Assembly: GCF_004358165.1 (NCBI RefSeq)
Contig: NZ_SMTG01000002.1
Coordinates: 1,054,001-1,118,000, forward strand
Direction: 5' to 3'
Length of the DNA stretch: 64,000 nt
Source of the DNA: Luteimonas terrae
GTDB taxonomy: Bacteria > Pseudomonadota > Gammaproteobacteria > Xanthomonadales > Xanthomonadaceae
Shown here: one piece after another, positions 49,284 through 60,004 of the stretch
Layout of the letters: each line of letters starts with the position of its first letter
Numbering within the stretch: position 1 is the stretch's first letter
Made by a program: the position numbers and the translations under genes
Notes under the pieces: model-generated
What the model was told of the DNA's origin: nothing
The model's database searches: none
Seen by the model: the letters and a program-made list of their open reading frames with translations, nothing else

Positions 49284-49408
49284 GGATCGATCTACGGGCC
49301 TCGAGCCTTCGTTCAAGGCGTCCATGATAACGGATGCTTCCGCCCCACCCCACCTCGCCACGCGCATCCACGCTGCACGCCTGCACGAAACACCGCTAGG
49401 CTTGTCGC

Positions 49409-49975
49409 ATGCAACGTGGACCCAAGCGCCCCGCGCCGCCACCGGCCGCGCCCGACGACGACGACGCGGCCCTGTTCCGCGCGGCGATCGGACCGGTGCG
49501 TGAGCTCCCGGCCGCGGCACCGCCACCGCAGGCGCCGAAGCCGCGCCCGAGCACACGCATGGCCGAGCGCGACGATGCGCAAGCGCGCAGCGAGTTCAGG
49601 CAACTGCTCGACGGCCCGCTGCTGCAGGGTGGCGACACGATGCAGTACCGGCGCGACGAGGTGTCGCCGCGCGTGTTGCGACGCCTCGGCCGCGGCGAGT
49701 ACGCCGCGCAGGAGGAACTCGACCTGCACCACAGCGATGCGCAGCAGGCCGGTACCTTGCTGCGTCTGTTCCTGCGCGACGCGGTCGACGTCGGCCTGGG
49801 CTGCGTGCGCATCATCCACGGCAAGGGCCTGAACTCCTCGCCCGATGCGCCCATCCTCAAGAATCTCGTCGACCGCATGCTGCGCCAGCGCGCCGACGTG
49901 CTGGCCTTCCACAGCGCGCCCGCCGCACAGGGCGGCAGTGGGGCGGTGCTGGTGTTGCTGCGGCCGAAGCGCTAG
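49409..49975 (+). CDS. Smr/MutS2 C-terminal domain protein (SmrA-like)
   Basis: 188 residues. A Pro/Ala-rich N terminus (about 1-50) precedes a Smr nuclease domain. It contains the [13 protein letters not shown] motif (DLH) and [13 protein letters not shown] (HGKG), both needed for nuclease activity in the family. E. coli SmrA/SmrB relatives include the ribosome-collision endonuclease SmrB. Stands alone. Confidence 0.9.
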   Translation: MQRGPKRPAPPPAAPDDDDAALFRAAIGPVRELPAAAPPPQAPKPRPSTRMAERDDAQARSEFRQLLDGPLLQGGDTMQYRRDEVSPRVLRRLGRGEYAAQEELDLHHSDAQQAGTLLRLFLRDAVDVGLGCVRIIHGKGLNSSPDAPILKNLVDRMLRQRADVLAFHSAPAAQGGSGAVLVLLRPKR

Positions 49976-50011
49976 GCGATCGCAAAAAACGAGCGCGTGC
50001 TGAAAAAGCCG

Positions 50012-50033
50012 AAGGGCCGCAATCGCGGCCCTT
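50012..50033 (-). terminator. terminator after lon
   Basis: 9-bp stem AAGGGCCGC / GCGGCCCTT with a 4-base loop. On the minus strand it is followed by CGGCTTTTTC, giving a T run, 24 bases past the lon stop. It also lies 37 bases after the convergent smr stop. Confidence 0.8.
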
Positions 50034-50056
50034 AGGTTCACCACAGTTTGAGTCGG

Positions 50057-52510
<2,454 letters not shown>

Positions 52511-52577
52511 GGTCGTTCCTCGTCTGGCGCCGTCCGAAGGGACGGCATCGGTGGCCGCGCGGCCACCCTGGCTCCGT

Positions 52578-52606
52578 TTATGGGGCGCACCCGGCCGGGA
52601 TGCAAG
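52578..52606 (-). promoter_or_regulatory. sigma-32 (heat-shock) type promoter of lon
   Basis: On the minus strand CTTGCAT (52606-52600) and CCCCATAA (52585-52578) are separated by 14 bases. This closely matches the E. coli sigma-32 pattern CTTGAAA-N11-16-CCCCATnT. It sits about 68 bases upstream of the lon ATG. Heat-shock control of lon is well established in proteobacteria, so the match is credible. Confidence 0.7.
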
Positions 52607-52703
52607 CGCACGTGCATCGACACATACGAAAGCGCCGCAGGCCCGGGGGCATGCGGCGCGCAATTGGCGGCGTTCGCGTCCACTGGACGCTGAATGATGC
52701 GAT

Positions 52704-52724
52704 GCCGGAACGTTTCGTTCCGGC
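52704..52724 (-). terminator. hairpin after clpX
   Basis: 9-bp stem GCCGGAACG / CGTTCCGGC with a TTT loop, starting 7 bases after the clpX stop on the minus strand. No T tract. It separates clpX from the lon promoter. Confidence 0.6.
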
Positions 52725-52731
52725 GCCGGAC

Positions 52732-54018
52732 TCAGTCGCCGGACGCGACCTTCTGCTCGGTGGCCGGGGTCTCGTAGATCAGGTACGGCTCGGACTTGTG
52801 CTCGATCACGGACTCGTCCACGACCACCTTGCTGACGTTCTCCAGCGACGGCAGGTCGTACATGGTGTCCAGCAGCACCGACTCGACGATCGTGCGCAGA
52901 CCGCGTGCACCGGTCTTGCGCTTGATCGCCTTCTTGGCGATCGCCGACAGCGCGTCCTGGCGGAACTCCAGCTCCACGCCTTCCATCTCGAACAGCTTCT
53001 TGAACTGCTTGCTGATGGCGTTCTTGGGCTCGGTGAGGATCTGCACCAGCGCGGCCTCGTCGAGTTCCTCGAGCGTCGCCACGACCGGCAGGCGGCCGAC
53101 GAACTCGGGAATCAGGCCGAACTTGATCAGGTCCTCCGGCTCGACGTCGGCCAGCACCTTGCCGGTGTCGGTCTTGCGCTCGGCACTCTTGAGCTTGGCG
53201 CCAAAGCCAATCCCGCTGGCGTCGGTGCTGCGCGCCTGGATCACCTTGTCGAGGCCGGCGAATGCGCCACCGACGATGAACAGGATGTTCTTGGTGTCGA
53301 CCTGCAGGAATTCCTGCTGCGGATGCTTGCGACCACCCTGCGGCGGCACCGATGCGACCGTGCCTTCGATCAGCTTGAGCAGTGCCTGTTGTACGCCCTC
53401 GCCCGAGACGTCACGGGTGATCGACGGGTTCTCGCTCTTGCGCGAGATCTTGTCGATCTCGTCGATGTAGACGATGCCCTGCTGCGCCTTCTCGGCGTCG
53501 TAGTCGCACTTCTGCAGCAGCTTCTGGATGATGTTCTCGACGTCCTCGCCGACGTAACCGGCTTCGGTCAGCGTCGTGGCGTCGGCCATCGTGAACGGCA
53601 CGTTGAGCAGGCGCGCCAGCGTCTCGGCCAGCAGCGTCTTGCCCGAACCGGTCGGACCGATCAGCAGGATGTTGGACTTGGCGAGTTCGACCTCGTCGTT
53701 CTTGCTGCGGCTCTCGATGCGCTTGTAGTGGTTGTAGACCGCCACCGCCAGCGTCTTCTTGGCCCGCTTCTGGCCGATGACGTACTGGTCGAGCACCTCG
53801 AGGATCTCGCGCGGCTTGGGCAGCGAGCTGCGCGCCGACTGCGCCTTCTCCTCGAGTTCCTCGCGGATGATGTCGTTGCAGAGCTCGACGCACTCATCGC
53901 AGATGAACACGCTGGGACCCGCAATCAGCTTGCGCACCTCGTGCTGGCTCTTTCCGCAGAAAGAACAGTAGAGGATCTTGTTGCTGTCGCCGGAACGACC
54001 CTGACGGTCTTCGCTCAT
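52732..54018 (-). CDS. clpX: ClpX, unfoldase subunit of ClpXP
   Basis: 428 residues. An N-terminal zinc-binding domain with four cysteines (CSFCGKS ... CDECVELC) is followed by the AAA+ core: Walker [21 protein letters not shown], Walker [12 protein letters not shown], the pore loop GYVGED and the ClpP-binding IGFG loop. It unfolds tagged substrates for ClpP. It follows clpP by 113 bases in the tig-clpP-clpX-lon order. Confidence 0.98.
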   Translation of the reverse strand: MSEDRQGRSGDSNKILYCSFCGKSQHEVRKLIAGPSVFICDECVELCNDIIREELEEKAQSARSSLPKPREILEVLDQYVIGQKRAKKTLAVAVYNHYKRIESRSKNDEVELAKSNILLIGPTGSGKTLLAETLARLLNVPFTMADATTLTEAGYVGEDVENIIQKLLQKCDYDAEKAQQGIVYIDEIDKISRKSENPSITRDVSGEGVQQALLKLIEGTVASVPPQGGRKHPQQEFLQVDTKNILFIVGGAFAGLDKVIQARSTDASGIGFGAKLKSAERKTDTGKVLADVEPEDLIKFGLIPEFVGRLPVVATLEELDEAALVQILTEPKNAISKQFKKLFEMEGVELEFRQDALSAIAKKAIKRKTGARGLRTIVESVLLDTMYDLPSLENVSKVVVDESVIEHKSEPYLIYETPATEQKVASGD

Positions 54019-54131
54019 GCCTTGGCCAAATCTGTATTGCGGTTACGTTTCGAGAATAGCACAGCGTCCGGCGCCTCCAAGCGGAGCGCGCCGTGTCGCA
54101 GATGCCTGATGAATCAAGCGTTTAGCAGCGG

Positions 54132-54758
54132 TCAGGCCGGCGTGATGGTTTCGTCGGGACGACGCTCGAGCACCTGGTCGACTAGGCCGTACTCGCGAGC
54201 CGCCTGCGCGCTCTTGAAGTTGTCGCGCTCGGTGTCGCGGGCGATCGTCTCGAACGGCTGGCCGGTGTGGTGGGCCATGATCTCGTTGAGGCGCTGCTTC
54301 ATCGACAGGATTTCCTTGGCGTGGATGTCGATGTCCGTCGCCTGGCCCTGGAAGCCGCCCAACGGCTGGTGGATCATCACGCGCGAGTTCGGCAGCGCGT
54401 AGCGCTTGCCCGCCGCGCCCGCCGACAGCAGCAGCGCGCCCATGCTGGCCGCCTGGCCGATGCAGATCGTGCTGACGTCGGGCTTGATGAACTGCATGGT
54501 GTCGTAGATCGCCATGCCCGCGGTGACGATGCCACCGGGCGAGTTGATGTAGATGTTGATGTCCTTCTCGGGGTTTTCCGCCTCGAGGAACAGCAACTGG
54601 GCGACGATCACATTCGCCATGTGGTCGTCGATGCCGCCGACGAGGAAGATCACGCGCTCCTTCAACAGGCGCGAGTAGATGTCGTACGCGCGCTCGCCGC
54701 GGCTGGTCTGCTCGACCACCATCGGCACCAGGTTGAGGGCTTTCGTTTCGATGCTCAT
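54132..54758 (-). CDS. clpP: ClpP, proteolytic subunit of ClpXP
   Basis: 208 residues. Serine peptidase with the catalytic Ser in [14 protein letters not shown] and His in [11 protein letters not shown], and an Asp further on (DTERDNF). N-terminal segment [20 protein letters not shown]. Forms a two-ring tetradecamer. ATG 54758 is preferred over TTG 54761. Lies 59 bases after tig. Confidence 0.98.
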   Translation of the reverse strand: MSIETKALNLVPMVVEQTSRGERAYDIYSRLLKERVIFLVGGIDDHMANVIVAQLLFLEAENPEKDINIYINSPGGIVTAGMAIYDTMQFIKPDVSTICIGQAASMGALLLSAGAAGKRYALPNSRVMIHQPLGGFQGQATDIDIHAKEILSMKQRLNEIMAHHTGQPFETIARDTERDNFKSAQAAREYGLVDQVLERRPDETITPA

Positions 54759-54817
54759 CAATCAATCCCCGTCGGTGGAGCGTCCGGCCCCGATGGGCCG
54801 GACGGGTGGCGCGTTGC

Positions 54818-56125
54818 TCAGCCCTGCGGGCCGATCGCGTCCTGGAAGCTCAGCGACTGCTCGGTGTGCTTGGCGCGCTCGGCGATCCAGTCGATCACCT
54901 GCTCTTCCATCACACGGTTCTGCAGACCCGACATCAGCTGGGGGTCGTTGCGGTACATCTCAATGACCTGCTGCGGCTCTTCATAGGTCGACGCGATCAG
55001 ACGCATGGTCTCGTTCACGCGCTTGGGATCGAGCTTGAGCTGGTTGCGGCGGGCGACTTCGCCGACCAGCAGGCCGACGAGCACGCGCTTGCGCGCCGGC
55101 TCGAGGAAATCGTTGTGCGCGTCCTCGGCGACGTTCGGGTTCTGGCCGTTGCGACGGGCCTGCTCGACGGTCTGGCGCAGCAGCGACTTCGCCTCGGTCT
55201 CGACCAGCTTGGGCGGCAGCTCGACGTGCGCGAATGCGGCGACCAGCTGCTCGCCGACTTCGCGGCGCAGACGGTTCATCAGCGCGCCCTTGAGCTCGCG
55301 CTCCAGATTGCTGCGGATCTCGGTGCGGAACTGCGCCATCTCGCCGCTCTTGACGCCGAAGCTGCGGATGAAGGCACCGTCGACCTCCGGCAGCTGCTGC
55401 TCGGAGACCTGCTCGATCTTGACGTGCACGGTGGCCTGCTTGCCGGCCAGCTGCGGCACGCGCCAGTCGGCCGGGAAGGTCACGTCGAGCGCCTTCTCCT
55501 CGCCCTTGGCCAGGCCGACCAGTGCGTCCTCGATCTCGGGATACATGGCGCCCGAACCGAGGACGGTCACGCCCCGCTCGGCGCCTTCGGCCGGCAGACG
55601 CTCGTCGCCGATCTGCGACCAGGTCTCCACGTCGACCGCATCGCCCTTCGCCGCGCCGCGGGTGACCGCGCTCCAGCTGCGGCGCTGCAGGCGCAGGTTC
55701 TCGATCATGCGGTCGATGTCGTCCTCGGCCACTTCGGCCGTGTGACGCACGACTTCCAGCTTTTCCAGATCGATGTCGCCGAAGTCCGGCACGATCTCGA
55801 AGGTCGCAGTGAAGGCCAGCTCGCCCTCGCCCGCTTCGCCTTCCGGCGCGATGCGCGGCGCGCCTGCGATCTGCAGCGAATTCTCGCGCACGGCCTGGTC
55901 GAAGCCCTCGCGCAGCAGGCGGTCTAGTTCCTCGGCACGCACCTGTTCGCCGAAGCGCTGCTCGACGACCTTGGCCGGCACCTTGCCCGGACGGAAGCCC
56001 TTGAGGCGGGTGGTCCGCGCGATCTCGCGCAGACGGCCACCGACCTGGGTCTCCAGGCGTTCGGATGGCACGCGGAACGTTATCTTGCGTTCCAGGCTGC
56101 CCAGCGATTCGACCGAAACTTGCAT
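54818..56125 (-). CDS. tig: trigger factor
   Basis: 435-residue ribosome-bound chaperone with peptidyl-prolyl isomerase activity. The ribosome-binding signature [17 protein letters not shown] lies at about residues 44-60. The FKBP-like PPIase domain (about 150-245) and the C-terminal helical arm domain follow. ATG 56125 gives [17 protein letters not shown], as in homologues. First gene of tig-clpP-clpX-lon; the tRNA-Leu gene lies 270 bases upstream. Confidence 0.97.
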   Translation of the reverse strand: MQVSVESLGSLERKITFRVPSERLETQVGGRLREIARTTRLKGFRPGKVPAKVVEQRFGEQVRAEELDRLLREGFDQAVRENSLQIAGAPRIAPEGEAGEGELAFTATFEIVPDFGDIDLEKLEVVRHTAEVAEDDIDRMIENLRLQRRSWSAVTRGAAKGDAVDVETWSQIGDERLPAEGAERGVTVLGSGAMYPEIEDALVGLAKGEEKALDVTFPADWRVPQLAGKQATVHVKIEQVSEQQLPEVDGAFIRSFGVKSGEMAQFRTEIRSNLERELKGALMNRLRREVGEQLVAAFAHVELPPKLVETEAKSLLRQTVEQARRNGQNPNVAEDAHNDFLEPARKRVLVGLLVGEVARRNQLKLDPKRVNETMRLIASTYEEPQQVIEMYRNDPQLMSGLQNRVMEEQVIDWIAERAKHTEQSLSFQDAIGPQG

Positions 56126-56391
56126 ATCCACTCCTGCGCATGCGGCCGTGCCGCAGACTTCTGACTTGTTGGGAATTGGTTCTGGTATCTGCCGACCGCC
56201 CGCCACTTCCCGCGGCAGACGACGGAACGGACTAGTTTCGCCGATTCGGGCCCGGCCCGCCACCGCCGCCGATGGGCGCCCGTGCGGGATTGCGCCCTGC
56301 ATGGCCGGGCATGCGCGATGCGCGCGAGGGATACCGGGGACCGGAAAAGAGAAATCGGCCGACGCGCCTTCGAGGGGCGCGATCGACGGCC

Positions 56392-56479
<88 letters not shown>

Positions 56480-56507
56480 ATCGTGCGCGGCTGCAGCCGG
56501 CGGCGGC

Positions 56508-56513
56508 ATTCTA
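56508..56513 (-). promoter_or_regulatory. possible -10 element of tRNA-Leu
   Basis: TAGAAT on the minus strand, 29 bases before the tRNA-Leu 5' end. It would allow the gene its own promoter, separate from the tRNA cluster beyond the repeats. No good -35 hexamer was found at 16-18 bases. Confidence 0.35.
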
Positions 56514-56861
56514 GTCCAAGGTCGACCGCAGCTGTCGCGCCTGCAGCCTAAAACCTGTCGGCGCACGTGGCGAAACCAGAGGCCTCGTCGAGCTGGAGCC
56601 GTGCGAACGCCATGCGCGTTGCGCGTGGCCGAACCTGTGCAGCAGGCGAACCGCAGGTTCGAATCCCGCGTCGAACGCCGGAAACGAAAATGCCCGGCCG
56701 AAGCCGGATATTTCGTGGAACTGCTGGGCCGTCAAGGGTGAGCACGGGCAGCTGCGAACCACCGGTTCGCGTCCGTGCGAACGCCATGCGCGCTGCGCAT
56801 GGCCGGACCTGCGCAGCAGGCGAACCGCAGGTTCGAATCCCGCGTCGAATGCCGGAAACGA

Positions 56862-56887
56862 AAATGCCCGGCCGAGGCCGGGCATTT
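56862..56887 (-). terminator. terminator-like hairpin in the middle 174-bp unit
   Basis: 12-bp stem AAATGCCCGGCC / GGCCGGGCATTT with a 2-base GA centre; on the minus strand it ends in CATTTTCGTTT. A degenerate copy (two substitutions) lies at 56688-56713 in the distal unit. Confidence 0.7.
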
Positions 56888-57035
56888 CGTGGAACTGGTG
56901 GGCCGTCAAGGGTGAGCACGGGCAGCTGCGAACCACCGGTTCGCGCCCGTGCGAACGCCATGCGCGCTGCGCATGGCCGGACCTGCGCAGCAGGCGAACC
57001 GCAGGTTCGAATCCCGCGTCGAATGCCGGAAACGA

Positions 57036-57061
57036 AAATGCCCGGCCGAGGCCGGGCATTT
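57036..57061 (-). terminator. terminator hairpin directly after tRNA-Lys
   Basis: Same hairpin as at 56862, placed 8 bases beyond the tRNA-Lys CCA end. It is the first potential end of the Pro-Arg-His-Lys tRNA transcript. Confidence 0.75.
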
Positions 57062-57069
57062 CGTGGAAC

Positions 57070-57145
57070 TGGTGGGCCGTCAAGGATTCGAACCTTGGAC
57101 CTATTGATTAAGAGTCAACTGCTCTACCAACTGAGCTAACGGCCC
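57070..57145 (-). tRNA. tRNA-Lys (anticodon CUU)
   Basis: 76 nt with encoded CCA. Acceptor stem GGGCCGT / ACGGCCC, D arm AGCTCAGTTGGTAGAGC, anticodon loop CTCTTAA giving CUU, T arm CAAGGTTCGAATCCTTG. Last tRNA of the operon; its 3' 16 nt are copied in the tandem repeats that follow. Confidence 0.97.
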
Positions 57146-57220
57146 GATGAAGCGGGCGCGCATTGTAATGCAACTCTGCGCGCTTGGGCAACACCTTTCG
57201 AGTGTTACCCGGTGAAGCAA

Positions 57221-57298
<78 letters not shown>

Positions 57299-57331
57299 AC
57301 AGAAACTGAAACTCTTTCGTACCGCCGGAAG

Positions 57332-57408
57332 TGGCGCGCCCGACAGGAATCGAACCTGTAACCCCCGACTTAGAAGGTCGGTGCTCTATCCGGTTGAGCT
57401 ACGGGCGC
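57332..57408 (-). tRNA. tRNA-Arg (anticodon UCU)
   Basis: 77 nt with CCA. Acceptor GCGCCCG / CGGGCGC, anticodon loop CTTCTAA giving UCU, T arm ACAGGTTCGATTCCTGT. Confidence 0.96.
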
Positions 57409-57444
57409 CAGTGCGTCGAATGATAAACGCGGCTGGTACCCGTT

Positions 57445-57521
57445 TGGTCGGGGTAGAGGGATTCGAACCCCCGACATCCTGCTCCCAAAGCAGGCGCGCT
57501 ACCAGACTGCGCTATACCCCG
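57445..57521 (-). tRNA. tRNA-Pro (anticodon UGG)
   Basis: 77 nt with CCA. Acceptor CGGGGTA / TACCCCG, anticodon loop TTTGGGA giving UGG, T arm GGGGGTTCGAATCCCTC. First gene of the Pro-Arg-His-Lys operon. Confidence 0.96.
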
Positions 57522-57577
57522 CCGGAACAAGCGGTCGAACCTGACCCCGACACGGCCAGGGCCGTACGAAGGGCGCA

Positions 57578-57605
57578 ATTGTACGGCCGCCGGAGGCGGT
57601 GTCAA
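57578..57605 (-). promoter_or_regulatory. strong sigma-70 promoter of the tRNA operon with stringent-type discriminator
   Basis: On the minus strand TTGACA (57605-57600) and TACAAT (57583-57578) are 16 bases apart. They are followed by TGCGCCC, the GC-rich discriminator typical of stable-RNA promoters repressed by ppGpp/DksA. It lies 57 bases before the tRNA-Pro 5' end. Confidence 0.85.
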
Positions 57606-57679
57606 TGCACTGCAGCATCGACATGGTTGTGTATCCTCCCAACCGATCCGAATCCATGGACAGACAGGGGAACCACACC

Positions 57680-58441
57680 ATGCGCAGCGGCAATCCCGCA
57701 CTGAAGGAATCCACCTTCCTCGATCTCGCCAGCGGCAGCGTCGTCTCCCGCGACGGCGCGACGATGACGCTCAACGGCACCGTCAACAAGACCGCGTTCC
57801 TGCTGCTGCTGACGGTACTGACCGCCGCGTTCGCATGGTCGCAGGTCGAGTTCGGCACCGACGGTCGCCCGCAGCCCGGCTTCGGCATGTACATGTGGGG
57901 CGGCGCGATCGGTGGCTTCGTCCTGGCGATGGTCACCATCTTCAAGAAGGAGTGGTCGCCGGTCACCGCGCCGCTGTACGCGCTGGTCGAAGGCTTCTTC
58001 CTCGGCGCGATCTCGGCGATGTACAACTTCATGTACGACGGGATCGTGCTGCAGGCGGTGATGCTCACCTTCGGCACCCTGTTCGCCCTGCTGTTCGCCT
58101 ACCGCAGCGGCCTGATCAAGGCGACCGAGAACTTCAAGCTCGGCGTGGTCGCGGCCACCGGCGGCATCGCGCTGGTGTATCTGGCGACGATCGTGCTCGG
58201 CTTCTTCGGCGTCTCGATTCCGCTGATCCACGAGTCGGGCATCGTCGGCATCGGCTTCAGCCTGTTCGTGATCGTCATCGCCGCGCTCAATCTGGTACTG
58301 GACTTCGACTTCATCGAAACCGGCGTCGAACAGGGCGCGCCGAAGTACATGGAGTGGTACGGCGCCTTCGGCCTGATGGTCACGCTGGTGTGGCTGTACA
58401 TCGAGTTCCTGCGCCTGCTGTCGAAGCTGCAGCAGCGCTGA
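57680..58441 (+). CDS. Bax inhibitor-1/YccA family membrane protein
   Basis: 253 residues with about seven membrane helices. Typical segments are SPVTAPLYALVEGFFLGAIS, GIVLQAVMLTFGTLFALLFA, and AALNLVLDFDFIETGVEQGA, where the conserved di-aspartyl sensor D-x-D lies in LDFDFIE. BI-1 relatives leak Ca2+ or regulate FtsH (E. coli YccA). ATG 57680 has AGGGG 8 bases upstream. Followed by a strong terminator; divergent from the tRNA operon. Confidence 0.93.
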   Translation: MRSGNPALKESTFLDLASGSVVSRDGATMTLNGTVNKTAFLLLLTVLTAAFAWSQVEFGTDGRPQPGFGMYMWGGAIGGFVLAMVTIFKKEWSPVTAPLYALVEGFFLGAISAMYNFMYDGIVLQAVMLTFGTLFALLFAYRSGLIKATENFKLGVVAATGGIALVYLATIVLGFFGVSIPLIHESGIVGIGFSLFVIVIAALNLVLDFDFIETGVEQGAPKYMEWYGAFGLMVTLVWLYIEFLRLLSKLQQR

Positions 58442-58466
58442 GTCGCTGCGGTCGCTCATGACACTG

Positions 58467-58490
58467 AAAAGGCGCCCCACGGGGCGCCTT
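58467..58490. terminator. bidirectional rho-independent terminator
   Basis: 12-bp stem AAAAGGCGCCCC / GGGGCGCCTTTT with a minimal AC centre, followed by one more T on the plus strand. It lies between the convergent Bax-inhibitor-1 and NhaC genes. Confidence 0.92.
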
Positions 58491-58532
58491 TTTCATTACC
58501 TGCGCGCGCAGTCGGCTGCGCCTTGCGGTGCT

Positions 58533-59849
58533 TCAATCGCGCGTCGCAGACTGCGCATGCCGCGACGGCAGCAGCATCACGCCGATCGTCACCAGCCCGA
58601 GCAGCCAGCAGTAGTACACGCTGCCCGCCAGCGCCAGCGGCGACACCGACGCCAGCGAGGCCGCCAGCAGGATCTGCGCGCCATAGGGCAGCAGGCCCTG
58701 CGTCACGCACGCGAAGATGTCGAGCACGCTGGCCGCACGACGCGGACTGATGCCGTGCTTCTCGGCGATGTCGCGCGCCACGCTGCCGCTGACGAGGATC
58801 GCGACCGTGTTGTTGGCCGTGAACACGTCCGCCGCGGTCGACAGCGCCGCGATGCTGAACTCCCCCGAGCGCCGGCCGCGATGTCCGCGCGCGAGCCTGG
58901 CGATCAGCTGCGCCAGCCAGTCGAGACCGCCGCTGGCCTTGGTGAGCGCGCTCAGCCCGCCGATCAGCAGCGAGAGCAGCAGAATCTCGACCATGCCTTC
59001 GAAGCCGGTCCAGATGTCACCGACGAACGGCACCACGCCGTAATCGTCGGCGAACACGAACCCGAACCCGCCGGCCAGCACGATGCCCAGTCCGAGCACC
59101 ACCAGCACGTCGACGCCCATCAGGGCCAGCACCAGCACGACGCCATAAGGCAGCATCAGCCACGGCGAGGCCGTGCCCTGCGATTCGATCGGTGAGGCGC
59201 TGCCGAGCACACCCAGCAGCACGACCGTGGCGATCGCCGCAGGCAGCGCGATCCTGAAGTTCTCGCGGAACTTGTCGCGCATCTGCGCGCCCTGGGTGCG
59301 GGTCGCGGCGATGGTGGTGTCGGAGATCACCGAGAGGTTGTCGCCGAACATCGCGCCGCCGATCACCGCGCCCACGACGAGCGCGCGGTCCAGCCCCGAC
59401 GCCTCGGCCACGCCGAGCGCGATCGGCACCACGGCGGCGATCGTGCCCATCGACGTGCCGATCGCCAGCGAGATCAGCGCCGAGAGCACGAACAGCCCCG
59501 GCAACACCAGCGCAGGCGGCACCGCCGACAGGCCGATCGACACCACCGCATCGACTGCGCCGATCGCGCTCGACACATAGGCGAATGCGCCGGCCAGCAG
59601 GAAGATCAGACACATCAGCACGATGTTGGGATCGCCCATGCCGCGCAGCAGGATCTCGCCCGCGTCCAGACCGCGGCGACGTGCGATCCAGGCCGCCAGT
59701 GCGAGCGCGGGCAGAATCGCGACCGGCGCACGCAACTGGTAGAAGCCCATGTCCTCGCCCTGCGCGGTGAAGTACAGGCCCGCGCCGAAGAACAGCGCGA
59801 GGAACAGCAGCAGCGGCGTCAGCGCGAGCGCGCTGGGACGGGCGGTCAT
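58533..59849 (-). CDS. nhaC: Na+/H+ antiporter, NhaC family
   Basis: 438-residue transporter with about 11-12 membrane helices. Markers are ISLAIGTSMGTIAAVVPIAL, GGAMFGDNLSVISDTTIAAT (the GDNLSPISDTT-like signature) and TANNTVAILVSG. It exports Na+ in exchange for H+. ATG 59849 gives a short N terminus before helix 1. The exact substrate (Na+ alone, or malate/lactate linked as in some family members) is not readable. Confidence 0.87.
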   Translation of the reverse strand: MTARPSALALTPLLLFLALFFGAGLYFTAQGEDMGFYQLRAPVAILPALALAAWIARRRGLDAGEILLRGMGDPNIVLMCLIFLLAGAFAYVSSAIGAVDAVVSIGLSAVPPALVLPGLFVLSALISLAIGTSMGTIAAVVPIALGVAEASGLDRALVVGAVIGGAMFGDNLSVISDTTIAATRTQGAQMRDKFRENFRIALPAAIATVVLLGVLGSASPIESQGTASPWLMLPYGVVLVLALMGVDVLVVLGLGIVLAGGFGFVFADDYGVVPFVGDIWTGFEGMVEILLLSLLIGGLSALTKASGGLDWLAQLIARLARGHRGRRSGEFSIAALSTAADVFTANNTVAILVSGSVARDIAEKHGISPRRAASVLDIFACVTQGLLPYGAQILLAASLASVSPLALAGSVYYCWLLGLVTIGVMLLPSRHAQSATRD

Positions 59850-59936
59850 GGCGGGTCCGGACGAGCGTGGGAAGCGCGCATTGTGCGCAGCCAGGGACGC
59901 GCCGTCAGCGCGACCGGCGGAATGGCCGCCAACAAA

Positions 59937-59960
59937 AACGGGACGCCGAAGCGTCCCGTT
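59937..59960 (-). terminator. terminator after isocitrate dehydrogenase
   Basis: 10-bp stem AACGGGACGC / GCGTCCCGTT with a CGAA loop. On the minus strand it ends CCCGTTTTTGTT. It lies 45 bases after the stop. Confidence 0.9.
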
Positions 59961-60004
59961 CCGGAACCGCGCACCGGTCGCCCGGCCGCGGTGCGACACG
60001 CGCC

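Larger units (their letters stand above)
56601..57085. repeat. 174-bp tandem repeat (2.8 copies) abutting tRNA-Lys
   Basis: Unit starts are at 56601, 56775 and 56949 (period exactly 174). The unit next to the tRNA and its neighbour are identical over the 137 bases they share; the distal unit differs at about nine positions. Each unit contains a copy of the last 16 nt of tRNA-Lys including CCA (TGGTGGGCCGTCAAGG as read on the plus strand, at 56896; TGCTGGGCCGTCAAGG at 56722), a GC-rich hairpin, a T-arm-like motif and further small dyads. The true tRNA end is at 57070-57085. Architecture like the E. coli tyrT (rtT) repeats. Confidence 0.93.

Noticed and set aside
56601-57085. CRISPR array or integrated element at the tRNA 3' end
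   Set aside because: Units are long, contiguous and without unique spacers; no cas gene, integrase or element borders. The copied tRNA end is inside each unit at fixed spacing, unlike a single att duplication.
56511-57139. Periodic open frames with 58-residue repeats on both strands
   Set aside because: They follow from a stop-free 174-bp tandem repeat, overlap tRNA genes and lack ribosome sites; not listed as genes, only as a finding.
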